Assembly (NCBI RefSeq): GCF_042854845.1
Contig: NZ_AP031498.1
Location: 3,348,001 to 3,412,000, forward strand
From: Maricurvus nonylphenolicus
GTDB lineage: Bacteria > Pseudomonadota > Gammaproteobacteria > Pseudomonadales > Cellvibrionaceae
Length of the DNA stretch: 64,000 nt
Direction: 5' to 3'
Shown: positions 53,116-63,128 of the stretch, in pieces
Layout of the letters: every line of letters begins with the position of its first letter
Position numbering within the stretch: position 1 is the stretch's first letter
The notes under the pieces: model-generated
Told to the model about the DNA's origin: nothing
Seen by the model: only the letters and a program-made list of their open reading frames with translations
Databases searched by the model: none
Program-made: the position numbers and the translations under genes

Positions 53116-54006
53116 TTATTGATTGTAGAGACCGGAAGACAGGTAACGATCACCTCGGTCACAGATCACAGCCACAATCACAGCGTTCTCCACTTGTTGG
53201 CTTAAACGCAAGGCACCGGCGACGGCACCGCCACTGGAGACACCACAGAAGATCCCCTCCTGCTGCGCCAGGGCACGCATAGTCTCTTCGGCTTCTTGCT
53301 GTCCCATATTGATGACCTGATCAACTCGGGCCGCATCAAAAATACTCGGCAAATATTCCTTCGGCCAACGACGAATGCCAGGAATACTGGCCCCTTCTTC
53401 GGGTTGCAAACCGACAATCTGAATATCCGGATTGCGTTCTTTTAAATAACTGGAGGTCCCCATAATGGTGCCGGTGGTGCCCATAGAACTGACAAAGTGA
53501 GTAATGCTACCCGCCGTTTGCTGCCACAATTCAGGGCCCGTGGTTTCATAATGGGCACGAGGGTTGTCGAAGTTACCAAACTGATCCAGCACCTTACCCT
53601 GGCCTTCAGCTTCCATTTGCTTGGCCAAATCGCGTGCGCCCTCCATGGATTGCTCCTGGCTCACCAGAATAAGTTCTGCCCCATAGGCAGCCATGGCGTC
53701 TTTGCGCTCTTGAGTCATGTTATCCGGCATGATCAGAACCATACGGTAGCCCTTGATGGCCGCCGCCATAGCCAACGCAATTCCAGTGTTACCACTGGTA
53801 GCCTCAATTAAGGTGTCACCCGGGCGAATATCACCACGCTGCTCAGCGCGGTTGATCATGGACAGTGCTGGACGATCCTTAACCGATCCTGCAGGGTTAT
53901 TGCCCTCAAGTTTTACCAGTACGGTATTGGTGGTATTGCCTGGCAGGCGCTGCAAGCGCACCAGAGGAGTATTACCTATACATGATTCAATGGTAGGGAA
54001 ATCCAT
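53116..54006 (-). CDS. cysM: Cysteine synthase B
   Basis: 296 residues from ATG 54006 giving MDFPTIESCIGNTPLVRLQRL. PLP lysine in GNNPAGSVKDRPAL, substrate loop TSGNTGIALA, and phosphate-binding GTTGTIMGTSSYL. It makes cysteine from O-acetylserine with sulfide or thiosulfate. It sits between rlmD and the divergent gacS, as in Pseudomonas. Confidence 0.96.
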   Translation of the reverse strand: MDFPTIESCIGNTPLVRLQRLPGNTTNTVLVKLEGNNPAGSVKDRPALSMINRAEQRGDIRPGDTLIEATSGNTGIALAMAAAIKGYRMVLIMPDNMTQERKDAMAAYGAELILVSQEQSMEGARDLAKQMEAEGQGKVLDQFGNFDNPRAHYETTGPELWQQTAGSITHFVSSMGTTGTIMGTSSYLKERNPDIQIVGLQPEEGASIPGIRRWPKEYLPSIFDAARVDQVINMGQQEAEETMRALAQQEGIFCGVSSGGAVAGALRLSQQVENAVIVAVICDRGDRYLSSGLYNQ

Positions 54007-54160
54007 AACTGTTCTTCGATCACTAATTCTGTGGTTTATCGATTGCCAGGCCCGTGTACCAAGCACCGCTTCAGGCCGCCCATTTTAGCGCCTTGGGGGG
54101 GATTATGGTATGGTGGTTTGGCTTAAGCATATAACCAAAAATAAGCCAGGCCCCAATCAA

Positions 54161-56971
54161 ATGAGCATCCTTCCGAAGTCGTTGAACGTTAAAGTTCAAC
54201 AACTCAGTATTATTCCTACGGTCCTTTTTATAGCCCTGCTCGGCGCAGGCTTGGTTAGCCTATATATTGATCAGCTCAATAAACTGGAATTAAGTAAAGG
54301 CCGTGTCGCCCTGCATTGGCTTGCGGAAACCGGCCACAGTGACCTTCTGTCTGGCAATCGCGAAAACCTGGCACCGCTTACGGCGAAAAGCACCAAGGCC
54401 CTGATAGGTGCCCCTCATATCTCAGCGGCATCGATATTTAATGCTCAACAGGAAGTCGTTAATCACGCAGGCCCCTTACAGGTACTTCCCACCTCGCTGC
54501 TTAGCTCCGAGCCCCAGGTACAGCTGCAACAGGATATGATGTTCCTCAGCTCTCCCATACGGGCCAATAACAATGGTGAGCTGCTTGGCTGGGCAGTGGT
54601 GACAATGAACCATGAGGTCACCCTTGTGCCCAAGTACCAAGGCATCATCGCCACCCTCATCGGCGTTATTCTAACTCTTCTGCTGTTAACCTTTTTAGCC
54701 TGGCGTCTAACACGAGAAATTCACGCGCCACTTACCCATATTCAGTCGACACTGGAAGCCTTTAACAGCGGCAAGCTGGATAACCGCACCCCTATCGAAG
54801 GCTGTCTGGAATTACAGCGTCTGGGCAAGGAAACCAATCAACTGGGCAATTATCTGCAGTACACGCAACAGGATGTGCAACAACAAATTAGCCAGGCAAC
54901 GGAAGATTTGCAGGAAACCCTGGAAGCGATTGAAGTCAAAAATATTGAACTGGATATTGCCCGTAAAAACGCACTTAAAGCCAGCCAAATTAAATCGGAA
55001 TTCCTGGCCAATACCAGCCATGAAGTTCGCACCCCCATTAACGGTATTATTGGTTTTACCAGCCTGCTGCTGAAAACCCAGTTAACCACACAGCAACGGG
55101 AATACCTGCGAACCATCGCCCATTCGTCCCAAGGATTGCTGACTATCATTAACGATATACTGGATTTTTCGCGCATTGAATCAGGCAAACTGACACTGGA
55201 TTATGCGCCTCTGGATTTACGCCAGGTCATTGAAGAAACACTGCAAATTGTTGCCCCCAGTGCCCATGAAAAAAGCCAGCAACTTATCTCCTTAATCGAC
55301 CACGATATGCCTTTGCAGCTGATGGGGGATGCCCTGCGTCTAAAACAGGTCCTGAGTAATCTGGTTAGTAATGCCACCAAGTTTTCCGGTCGCGGCAATA
55401 TTATTATTCGCGCCCAGCAGGAAGAAGCTGTCGATAACAAGGTACTGATTAAAATCAGTGTATCCGATTCTGGTATTGGCCTTACCCAAGAGCAGCAGGC
55501 TCAACTGTTCCAGGCCTTCTCGCAAATCGACAGCGCCAATAACCGCGAACAAGGCGGTACGGGATTGGGACTCGCCATTTCCAAGGGCCTGGTTGACCGT
55601 ATGGGTGGCAATATTGGTGTAGAAAGTGAAAGCGGTGAAGGTTCAACCTTCTGGTTTACCGCACGCCTGGGCATCACCGAAGGCTTTAGTGAAGATCCCT
55701 ACAAGGCCCTGCGTGGCAAGTTTATTGGGGTACTGGAAAGCAATCCCATTAGCCACCTGCAAATTAGCCACTACCTGGAAGGCTGGCAGGCAGAGGTGCT
55801 GGATATCGAACAGGAAACCGATATTCCCCAACACCTGGAAAATACCAAAACCGCCGACACGCCATTGGATGCCATTATTCTGGGTACCTCTACCGATGAC
55901 GATGCCAATCGCGCCGAGTATTTACGCCATTTAATCCAGTTGTCGCAGAATCACTGGGGCTGCCCGGTTATTGTCGTTACCCTGCCGGAAACCCTCTACG
56001 ATCAACACCAGGGGCTTTCTGATACAGCTGCAGAAGTTATTTCCAAACCGCTAAGTCACGATCGCCTCTACGAAGCCCTGTGTGAACATATTGGCCTGCA
56101 AGCTGAGTTGCCCACTTCAGAATCCAGCCCTGTCGCTTTGGCAACACAGCCCGCAGAGCGCCCCCATATTCTTGCCGTGGATGACAACCCTGCCAATCTG
56201 CAGCTGGTCAGCGAGTTTTTGCAAGGCTTGGGGATGCGAGTCAGCCAAGCCAATAACGGTAAAGAAGCGCTGGATAAATGTCGTCGCCAACGCTTTGACC
56301 TGATTTTTATGGATGTACAAATGCCAGGTCTGGATGGTTTGGAAACCACCAGGCAGTTACGCCAGGTGGAGAGTGACGACTACCGCACCCCCGTCATTGC
56401 CCTAACAGCCCACGCGATGAACGAACAAAAGTCGCAATTGTTGCTGGCCGGTATGGATGACTACACCACCAAACCCGTCAGCGAATCACAGCTGGCCCAT
56501 ATTCTGAATCGCTGGCTGCAATCGGAAGGCGAGCTAATCAAGCCATCACCATCGCTGGCTGAACCCGATCTGGAAGCGATTCCAGCACCACCGGAAGCGC
56601 CTTCGGTGTTTGAGATTATGGATTTGTCTGAAGCCCTGCGTTTAACCAATCAAAAAACCAAGCTGGCCAAGGATATGCTAAGCATGCTGTTGAAAGGGTT
56701 GGCTAGTGACAAAGCGCAAATTGAAACGCTATATCAAGAGCAAAACTGGGCTGAGCTGGAAAGCCTGGTACACCGCCTTCATGGTGGCTGCTGTTATTGT
56801 GGCGTTCCTCAGTTACGTGCTGCCAGCGCTACGGTTGATGGCCTGCTGCAAAAACAATTTAACGACGAGCTGGAAGCGCCTATTGAGAAGCTGTTGGAGG
56901 CAATTACTCGTCTTCAGGAGTGGGCTGATGAGCATGATTTGGAGAGCTTGTTTGGGGAAGAGACTGCTTAA
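54161..56971 (+). CDS. gacS: Hybrid sensor histidine kinase GacS/BarA
   Basis: 936 residues from ATG 54161 (MSILPKSLNVKVQQLS); an upstream in-frame ATG at 54110 is also open. Two membrane helices flank a periplasmic sensor (about residues 12-32 and 160-185). A HAMP domain follows, then HisKA with FLANTSHEVRTPINGIIGF, HATPase, a REC domain with DLIFMDVQMPGLDG, and a C-terminal HPt with VHRLHGGCCYCG. This tripartite layout is diagnostic of BarA/GacS, which phosphorylates UvrY/GacA and so controls CsrA/RsmA small RNAs. It is divergent from cysM. Confidence 0.94.
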   Translation: MSILPKSLNVKVQQLSIIPTVLFIALLGAGLVSLYIDQLNKLELSKGRVALHWLAETGHSDLLSGNRENLAPLTAKSTKALIGAPHISAASIFNAQQEVVNHAGPLQVLPTSLLSSEPQVQLQQDMMFLSSPIRANNNGELLGWAVVTMNHEVTLVPKYQGIIATLIGVILTLLLLTFLAWRLTREIHAPLTHIQSTLEAFNSGKLDNRTPIEGCLELQRLGKETNQLGNYLQYTQQDVQQQISQATEDLQETLEAIEVKNIELDIARKNALKASQIKSEFLANTSHEVRTPINGIIGFTSLLLKTQLTTQQREYLRTIAHSSQGLLTIINDILDFSRIESGKLTLDYAPLDLRQVIEETLQIVAPSAHEKSQQLISLIDHDMPLQLMGDALRLKQVLSNLVSNATKFSGRGNIIIRAQQEEAVDNKVLIKISVSDSGIGLTQEQQAQLFQAFSQIDSANNREQGGTGLGLAISKGLVDRMGGNIGVESESGEGSTFWFTARLGITEGFSEDPYKALRGKFIGVLESNPISHLQISHYLEGWQAEVLDIEQETDIPQHLENTKTADTPLDAIILGTSTDDDANRAEYLRHLIQLSQNHWGCPVIVVTLPETLYDQHQGLSDTAAEVISKPLSHDRLYEALCEHIGLQAELPTSESSPVALATQPAERPHILAVDDNPANLQLVSEFLQGLGMRVSQANNGKEALDKCRRQRFDLIFMDVQMPGLDGLETTRQLRQVESDDYRTPVIALTAHAMNEQKSQLLLAGMDDYTTKPVSESQLAHILNRWLQSEGELIKPSPSLAEPDLEAIPAPPEAPSVFEIMDLSEALRLTNQKTKLAKDMLSMLLKGLASDKAQIETLYQEQNWAELESLVHRLHGGCCYCGVPQLRAASATVDGLLQKQFNDELEAPIEKLLEAITRLQEWADEHDLESLFGEETA

Positions 56972-57028
56972 AGGCGGAATCCTTAGTCTGGGCGCACTAA
57001 ACTAAATTGTGGCGATTCGAAGTTTTGT

Positions 57029-57406
57029 TTACGATTCAAGAATGACAAATGCAGTGGCGTAATCCACTTCGTCGGCGATACTGATATGCGTATGCTTGCC
57101 ACCTAATTTTTGTAAACGCTCAGCAGCACCATCGGTTAACTGCAATAACGGCGCACCATCTTCATTGTGGTTAATCTGAATATGCTGGAATGACACCCCT
57201 CGGCCAATACCGGTACCCAGCGCTTTACCCACCGCTTCTTTCGCGGCAAAGCGTTTAGTTAAAAATACCCCAGGTTGATTACTGGCGGAGAAGTCCTGCA
57301 TTTCCACCCGCGTCAGAATACGTTTGGCAAACTTGTCACCCAAGCGTTCCAGGCTTGCCTCTATACGAGACCTTTGGGCAATATCAGTTCCAATTCCAAC
57401 AATCAT
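57029..57406 (-). CDS. acpS: Holo-[acyl-carrier-protein] synthase
   Basis: 125 residues from ATG 57406 giving MIVGIGTDIAQRSRIEASL. The second motif is FLTKRFAAKEAVGKALGTG. It transfers phosphopantetheine from CoA to ACP. It follows recO by 13 bp; pdxJ, usually between them in related genomes, is absent here. Confidence 0.94.
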   Translation of the reverse strand: MIVGIGTDIAQRSRIEASLERLGDKFAKRILTRVEMQDFSASNQPGVFLTKRFAAKEAVGKALGTGIGRGVSFQHIQINHNEDGAPLLQLTDGAAERLQKLGGKHTHISIADEVDYATAFVILES

Positions 57407-57419
57407 AAATTCACTATTT

Positions 57420-58139
57420 TCAAGATAAAGGCTGTGAAGCAAACAGCATGCGACTCTGCAATGGCTTACTGCCAAGATAGGGTTTTAGTGCCACGCGTGC
57501 AAGCTGCTTGGCGGTGCGCAGATTCACCAAGGAAGAAAAATCACCTTCCCCAATTGCTTTCAAACAGGCGCCCTGAAAACTTACCTCATCAGGATTGGGC
57601 TGCACGGATAGAAACCCACGCTCTGGGTACAACTGGTACCATCCCTCAGGCTGCAGGGGTTGCCCTTGGCAATCACTATGGAAGTCTATGCCGTACCCCA
57701 AGGCTTCCAATAGGCTGAATTCGAACTGTCTCAGGCTTGGCTCCAATAAATCAGTCTCTCCCTGATTCACCTGCTCCAACCTGGCAAGAACCTGCTGGTA
57801 CAAAAACAGAATATCCGGGTGGGCATCCATTTGAGGCAGTAACCTCACCAGGACTTCATTGATATACAAACCGCTAAACAGCACCTTGCCCTGTAGAAAG
57901 AGCCCCTGTCCCTCTGTTTCAACACCCACCAGGGTTTTCAGATCACCTTTGCCCTGCCAGGACAATAGCAGCGGAGTAAAGGGTTGTAGCAATTGACGCT
58001 GGCGAGATTTGGCGCTGCGAGCGCCCTTGGCCAAGAGTGATACACGACCATAATCGCGACTAAAGCAGTCGATGATTAAACTGGTATCACGGAAAGGACG
58101 GGTGTGAAGAATATAGGCAGGCTGAAGCTCTATTCTCAT
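57420..58139 (-). CDS. recO: DNA repair protein RecO
   Basis: 239 residues. N-terminal OB-fold sequence AYILHTRPFRDTSLIIDCFSRDYGRVSLLAKGAR is typical, followed by the helical domain. RecO loads RecA with RecR. Part of the rnc-era-recO operon. Confidence 0.96.
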   Translation of the reverse strand: MRIELQPAYILHTRPFRDTSLIIDCFSRDYGRVSLLAKGARSAKSRQRQLLQPFTPLLLSWQGKGDLKTLVGVETEGQGLFLQGKVLFSGLYINEVLVRLLPQMDAHPDILFLYQQVLARLEQVNQGETDLLEPSLRQFEFSLLEALGYGIDFHSDCQGQPLQPEGWYQLYPERGFLSVQPNPDEVSFQGACLKAIGEGDFSSLVNLRTAKQLARVALKPYLGSKPLQSRMLFASQPLS

Positions 58140-58180
58140 AACTGGGCCTGCCTATAGAGTATTCATGATGACATGTGAGC

Positions 58181-59086
58181 CTAAATATCGTCGTAACCAA
58201 GACTACGCAAAGCCCGCTCGTCATCGGACCAACCTGATTTAACTTTGACCCACAGCTTCAGCATCACTTTGCTTTCAAACAGGTTTTCCATATCAACACG
58301 GGCAGCCTGGCCAATTTGTTTGATCTTAGCGCCCTTGTCACCGATCAGGATTTTCTTCTGGCCTTTGCTTTCCACCAAGATCAGTGCGCTGATATGCAGG
58401 CAATTGCCTTCATAGGAGAACTCTTCAATCTCGACGTTCATTTGGTAGGGTAATTCATCACCCAGCTGGCGAGTTATTTTTTCGCGCACCATTTCAGCGG
58501 CAATAAACCGGGAACTGCGATCGGTAATTTGATCTTCCGGGAAGAAGTGCTGCCCTTCAGGCAAATAGGATACGACGATTTCTTCCAAGCGATCGAGATT
58601 GTGGCCTCGAAGTGCGGAGATAGGTACGACCTCTGCGACATTAACGCGCTCGTTCAAGGCCTGCAAATGTGGTAACAGCGCCTCTTTATCGTCCAGTTCA
58701 TCAACCTTATTGATAGCCAGAATAACCGGACTTGCATTGTTTTCCAGCCGTTTGATCACCATTTCATCTTCTTCGGTCCAATGCAGCTTATCCACCACAA
58801 AGATCACCGCATCTACATCTTTTACCGCCGTATTGGCAGAGCGATTCATATAGCGGTTAATCGCTTTGGAATGGTTCAGGTGCATTCCCGGCGTATCCAC
58901 GAAGATAATCTGGTTGGGGCCTTCAGTTTTAATGCCCAACATATTGTGGCGAGTGGTCTGGGGTTTACGCGAAGTAATACTGATTTTCTGCTGTAACACA
59001 TGGTTCAGTAATGTCGACTTGCCTACATTCGGGCGCCCAACAATGGCAACATAACCACAGCGACTAACTGCTTCAGAGGAACTCAT
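58181..59086 (-). CDS. era: GTPase Era
   Basis: 301 residues. G1 GRPNVGKSTLLNHV, G3 DTPGMH, G4 NKVDEL and a C-terminal KH domain with GDKGAKIKQIGQAAR. It binds 16S rRNA during 30S assembly. Between rnc and recO. Confidence 0.97.
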   Translation of the reverse strand: MSSSEAVSRCGYVAIVGRPNVGKSTLLNHVLQQKISITSRKPQTTRHNMLGIKTEGPNQIIFVDTPGMHLNHSKAINRYMNRSANTAVKDVDAVIFVVDKLHWTEEDEMVIKRLENNASPVILAINKVDELDDKEALLPHLQALNERVNVAEVVPISALRGHNLDRLEEIVVSYLPEGQHFFPEDQITDRSSRFIAAEMVREKITRQLGDELPYQMNVEIEEFSYEGNCLHISALILVESKGQKKILIGDKGAKIKQIGQAARVDMENLFESKVMLKLWVKVKSGWSDDERALRSLGYDDI

Positions 59087-59092
59087 AACACA

Positions 59093-59770
59093 TCAACCCT
59101 GTAAGGCTTTTAAGGCGGCAGCTGCGGCCAGTTTTTCGGCGGCACGACGGCTACTGGCCTGGGCCTGGGTCGGCTCTTTGAGTAAAGAGGTACGACACAC
59201 CACGGTAAACTGCTGGGCATGGGCATCACCTGCCACGCTGATCACATCGTACTCAGGCAGCGGCGCTCGGCGAGCCTGTAAAAACTCCTGCAGCTCAGTT
59301 TTAGGATCTTTAGGGTTGTCAGCTAGAACCAAGCCCTCTAAACGCGGCTGGTACCAGTTGAGGATACGGCCTTTGGCTGCTTCCATCCCCTGATCCATAT
59401 ACACAGCGCCGATAATAGCTTCTACCGCATCCGCCAAAATGGACGCACGGCGAAAACCACCGCTTTTCATCTCGCCTTCACCGAGGTTTAGACAATCGCC
59501 CAGTTCAAACTCTCGGGCAATCTCAGCCAGGGTTTCCCCTTTTACCAACTGTGAACGCAGGCGGCTTAACTGCCCCTCTTTAGCATCGGGAAACTTTTGG
59601 TATAAGGCTTCACCGATCACAAAACCTAATATGGAGTCACCAAGGAACTCTAAACGTTCATTATTTTTCGCACCGCAGCTGCGGTGCGTCAGGGCAAGAT
59701 CAAAAAGAGACTGGTCATTAAAGCTGCAACCTAAACGCGTTAACAGCCGCTGTTTGGAGATATCGTTCAC
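59093..59770 (-). CDS. rnc: Ribonuclease III
   Basis: 225 residues from GTG 59770, which directly follows the stop codon of the DUF4845 gene. Catalytic signature NERLEFLGDSILGFVIGEALY and DAVEAIIGAVYMDQG; C-terminal double-stranded-RNA-binding domain from about residue 155. Processes rRNA and mRNA. Confidence 0.96.
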   Translation of the reverse strand: MNDISKQRLLTRLGCSFNDQSLFDLALTHRSCGAKNNERLEFLGDSILGFVIGEALYQKFPDAKEGQLSRLRSQLVKGETLAEIAREFELGDCLNLGEGEMKSGGFRRASILADAVEAIIGAVYMDQGMEAAKGRILNWYQPRLEGLVLADNPKDPKTELQEFLQARRAPLPEYDVISVAGDAHAQQFTVVCRTSLLKEPTQAQASSRRAAEKLAAAAALKALQG

Positions 59771-60175
59771 TTAAAATTCTTTCGGCGGATTACAGCACTC
59801 GCCTGGGCGGCTGCTATCGAGCTGGTTTTCAAACGTTAACACTACGTCGATGTTATAGACCAACGGAATGCGTTCTTCATAATTGATATTGACGAGCACG
59901 CGATCTTTCTTGCGCTCAACTTTTACTTTTTTCGTCACTTCGCCGCGGATATTGTTAATACTGAACAGCTTACTCAGCCTGGAGCGGATCTCACCAGCAC
60001 TCATACTGCTAATCTCTTCCTCCTTCGCTAGAGATTGCAGCGCTCCGCGGACGAAACTGTTATCCAGATAAACTGGCCCCAGTTTAAAGCCACACAAGAG
60101 AGCAAAGCCCCCAACAGAGATAACGAACAACCACCCGAGAGACGATAAACCACGCTGCTTTTTTAGTGTTTTCAT
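59771..60175 (-). CDS. DUF4845 single-pass membrane protein
   Basis: 134 residues from ATG 60175 (AAGGA 11 nt upstream). A type IV-pilin-like N-terminus KKQRGLSSLGWLFVISVGGFALLCGF provides the only membrane helix; the remainder is a small periplasmic domain. This family sits between lepB and rnc in many pseudomonads. Function unknown; it may be a substrate or partner of the neighbouring signal peptidase. Confidence 0.85.
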   Translation of the reverse strand: MKTLKKQRGLSSLGWLFVISVGGFALLCGFKLGPVYLDNSFVRGALQSLAKEEEISSMSAGEIRSRLSKLFSINNIRGEVTKKVKVERKKDRVLVNINYEERIPLVYNIDVVLTFENQLDSSRPGECCNPPKEF

Positions 60176-60219
60176 AATCGCGTCGATCCTTGTAGTAGTG
60201 TCAGCCAACAATCAGGGCT

Positions 60220-61074
60220 TTAATCAATATAGCCTACCCGACCAAAGGTCGGAATACTGCCAAGTGATTCCCAATGCATCCAAATAGCAAAGGCTTTACC
60301 AACGATATTGGCTTCAGGCACAGGGCCCCACTCCCGACTATCGGAGCTGTTATCGCGGTTATCACCCATCATAAAGTAATGGCCTTCAGGTACACGCCAG
60401 TAACCATCACGGCTCAATGGACTAGGTACAGCCTGCTTGCGTATGGCATGGCTATCCGGGCCATCGGCTGTAGTCAGGGTTTCTTCCATCAGGTAGTACT
60501 GAGGATCACCTGGTGGCAGTGCAGCAACCAGTGACTGCGGCTGCTTTTTGCCATTCACATAGAGTACGTTATTGATATAACGGATCTCGTCACCCGGCAG
60601 CCCTACAACACGCTTGATAAAGTACACGCTCTTATGGGGCGGGAAAAACACCATTACATCGCCGCGCTCGGGCTCATTGATATCCATGACCTTGGTGCGA
60701 GTAACAGGCAGGCGAATACCATAGGTGTATTTATTGACCAGAATAAAATCACCAATCTCCAGGGTTGGCACCATGGAGGATGACGGAATCTGGAAGGGTT
60801 CAACCAGAAACGAGCGCAACACCAACACGATAAACAAAACCGGGAAGAAAGATTTTGCATATTCAACAGCAACAGGCTCTTTCTCGGCGGTTTCCCTGGC
60901 CGTATTAAAGGCCATTTGTCGCGCCTCGGGCAGCACTTCTATATCACCAAACTGCTGCTCAACAGCCGCTACCGCTTGACGGCGTTTAGAGGCCAAAAAC
61001 AGGGCATCAAACAACCAGATAACGCCACTGACAAATACCAAAATAACCAGGACGAGAGGGAAATTAATATCCAT
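60220..61074 (-). CDS. lepB: Signal peptidase I LepB
   Basis: 284 residues. Two N-terminal membrane segments, nucleophilic serine in IPSSSMVPTLEIGDFILVNKY, general-base lysine in SVYFIKRVVGLPGD, and GDNRDNSSDSREWG. It removes signal peptides of exported proteins. Between lepA and DUF4845. Confidence 0.97.
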   Translation of the reverse strand: MDINFPLVLVILVFVSGVIWLFDALFLASKRRQAVAAVEQQFGDIEVLPEARQMAFNTARETAEKEPVAVEYAKSFFPVLFIVLVLRSFLVEPFQIPSSSMVPTLEIGDFILVNKYTYGIRLPVTRTKVMDINEPERGDVMVFFPPHKSVYFIKRVVGLPGDEIRYINNVLYVNGKKQPQSLVAALPPGDPQYYLMEETLTTADGPDSHAIRKQAVPSPLSRDGYWRVPEGHYFMMGDNRDNSSDSREWGPVPEANIVGKAFAIWMHWESLGSIPTFGRVGYID

Positions 61075-61149
61075 ATTGTCTCAATACACTTTTTATCTCT
61101 ACAGACTCTCTTTAGACTGCAGTCATTGTTATAAATACCCGCGTGCGGG

Positions 61150-62949
61150 TTAGCTATCAACCTTCAGCACAGCCAGGAAGGCTTCCTGTGGAATTTCCAC
61201 TTTACCCACCTGCTTCATGCGTTTCTTACCCGCTTTTTGCTTTTCAAGCAGCTTTTTCTTACGGGTAATATCACCGCCATAACACTTGGCGGTTACGTTT
61301 TTACGCAGGGCTTTTACCGTAGTACGTGCAACAATCTGACCACCTATAGCGGCCTGAATGGCAACATCGAACATCTGACGGGGAATCAATTCTTTCATCT
61401 TGTCAGCCAGTGCACGGCCTTTGAACTGGGCATTATCACGGTGCACAATCAGCGCCAGCGCATCAACTTTCTCGCCGTTAATCAGAACATCCAAACGTAC
61501 CAGTTTGGCAGGTTCGAAGCGGACAAAGTTATATTCCAGCGAGGCAAAACCGCGACTCACTGACTTCAGGCGATCAAAGAAATCCAAGACCACTTCGTTC
61601 ATCGGCAGCTCATAGGTCAGGGATACCTGATTACCCACATACTGCATATTTTTCTGTACGCCGCGCTTTTCCACACAGAGTGTGATCACGTTACCCAGGT
61701 AATCCGACGGCACCAGAATATTGGCTTCACAGATAGGCTCGCGCATTTCCTGGATGGTGCCAATGTCCGGCAGACTAGAGGGGTTATCCACCATCATCAC
61801 ATCGCCGTTATTCAGCAGCACTTCATAGACTACTGTCGGTGCGGTGGTGATCAGATCCAGGTTGTACTCTCGCTCCAGACGCTCCTGGATGATTTCCATA
61901 TGCAGCATGCCCAGGAAGCCACAACGGAAACCAAAACCCAGTGCATCACTGCTCTCGGGCTCGAAAAACAGCGAAGCATCATTGAGGCTTAGCTTGGCCA
62001 GGGCTTCACGGAAAGCCTCATAGTCATCAGAGCTAACCGGGAACAGACCAGCATAAACCTGCGGTTTTACTTTCTGGAAGCCTGGCAGCGCCTCAACTTC
62101 CTGAGTTTTCACATGGGTGATGGTATCGCCCACAGGCGCCCCGTGAATATCCTTAATACCGGCTACGACAAAGCCTACTTCGCCAGCCTTGAGCTCGCCT
62201 GTTTCCAGACGTTTGGGGGTAAACACACCAACACTGTCAGCAACATGCGCTTTGCCAAGCGACTTGGTCATAATCTTGTCGCGCTTGCGCAGGGTACCCT
62301 GCTTTACGCGAACCAGTGACACTACACCCAGGTAGTTATCAAACCAGGAATCAATGATCAGCGCCTGCAGCGGTGCATCCACATCACCTTCCGGTGGTGG
62401 CACATGCTGTACCAGCTCTTCCAGGACATCCTCAATGCCCAATCCTGACTTGGCACTACACTTAACCGCGTCAGTGGCTTCGATCGCAATAATGTCTTCG
62501 ATTTCCTGCGCTACACGCTCAGGCTCGGCCTGCGGCAGATCCATCTTATTCAGAACCGGAATCACTTCCAGACCTTGATCCAGAGCCGTGTAGCAGTTGG
62601 CCACAGACTGGGCTTCAACGCCCTGTGCCGCATCGACCACTAGCAGCGCACCTTCGCAGGCAGACAGAGAACGGGATACCTCATAGGAGAAATCCACGTG
62701 TCCCGGGGTATCAATAAAGTTCAACTGGTAGGTTTTACCGTCGCGGGCTTTATAGTCCAGGGTTACGCTCTGGGCTTTAATGGTGATACCGCGCTCGCGT
62801 TCCAAATCCATGGAGTCCAGTACCTGAGCCTCCATTTCTCGGTCAGACAGGCCGCCACAAACCTGAATAAACCGGTCTGCGATGGTGGATTTACCATGGT
62901 CAATATGGGCAATAATGGAGAAATTACGGATATGGCTGAGATCAGTCAC
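61150..62949 (-). CDS. lepA: Elongation factor 4 (LepA)
   Basis: About 599 residues taking the GTG at 62949, which gives the family N-terminus (M)TDLSHIRNFSIIAHIDHGKST; a GTG at 62961 would add four residues. Neither has a strong ribosome site. G1 AHIDHGKST and G3 DTPGHVDF are present, and the LepA-specific C-terminal domain includes the EL..LIPRQMFDVAIQAAIG region. It is a ribosome-associated back-translocase/assembly GTPase. Confidence 0.96.
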   Translation of the reverse strand: MTDLSHIRNFSIIAHIDHGKSTIADRFIQVCGGLSDREMEAQVLDSMDLERERGITIKAQSVTLDYKARDGKTYQLNFIDTPGHVDFSYEVSRSLSACEGALLVVDAAQGVEAQSVANCYTALDQGLEVIPVLNKMDLPQAEPERVAQEIEDIIAIEATDAVKCSAKSGLGIEDVLEELVQHVPPPEGDVDAPLQALIIDSWFDNYLGVVSLVRVKQGTLRKRDKIMTKSLGKAHVADSVGVFTPKRLETGELKAGEVGFVVAGIKDIHGAPVGDTITHVKTQEVEALPGFQKVKPQVYAGLFPVSSDDYEAFREALAKLSLNDASLFFEPESSDALGFGFRCGFLGMLHMEIIQERLEREYNLDLITTAPTVVYEVLLNNGDVMMVDNPSSLPDIGTIQEMREPICEANILVPSDYLGNVITLCVEKRGVQKNMQYVGNQVSLTYELPMNEVVLDFFDRLKSVSRGFASLEYNFVRFEPAKLVRLDVLINGEKVDALALIVHRDNAQFKGRALADKMKELIPRQMFDVAIQAAIGGQIVARTTVKALRKNVTAKCYGGDITRKKKLLEKQKAGKKRMKQVGKVEIPQEAFLAVLKVDS

Positions 62950-63088
62950 GATATAAGACACACTACCAGTGCCGCAGGGGCACGTTAAAGAAAAACAGAA
63001 TCAAAGGAAAATCAGTTACTTACCTGAGCCCTAGGAGCCCAATACAAGGCTACAAGTTTACCGTATTTACCAGGCAGGTGCTATGACA

Positions 63089-63114
63089 GCAGCCAGGACT
63101 GAGTCCCTGGCTGC
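63089..63114 (-). other. Hairpin between mucD and lepA
   Basis: GCAGCCAGG / CCTGGCTGC with an 8-nt loop, just downstream of the mucD stop. No T-tract, so a partial terminator or stabiliser. Confidence 0.4.
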
Positions 63115-63128
63115 AAGGAAGAGATTAA

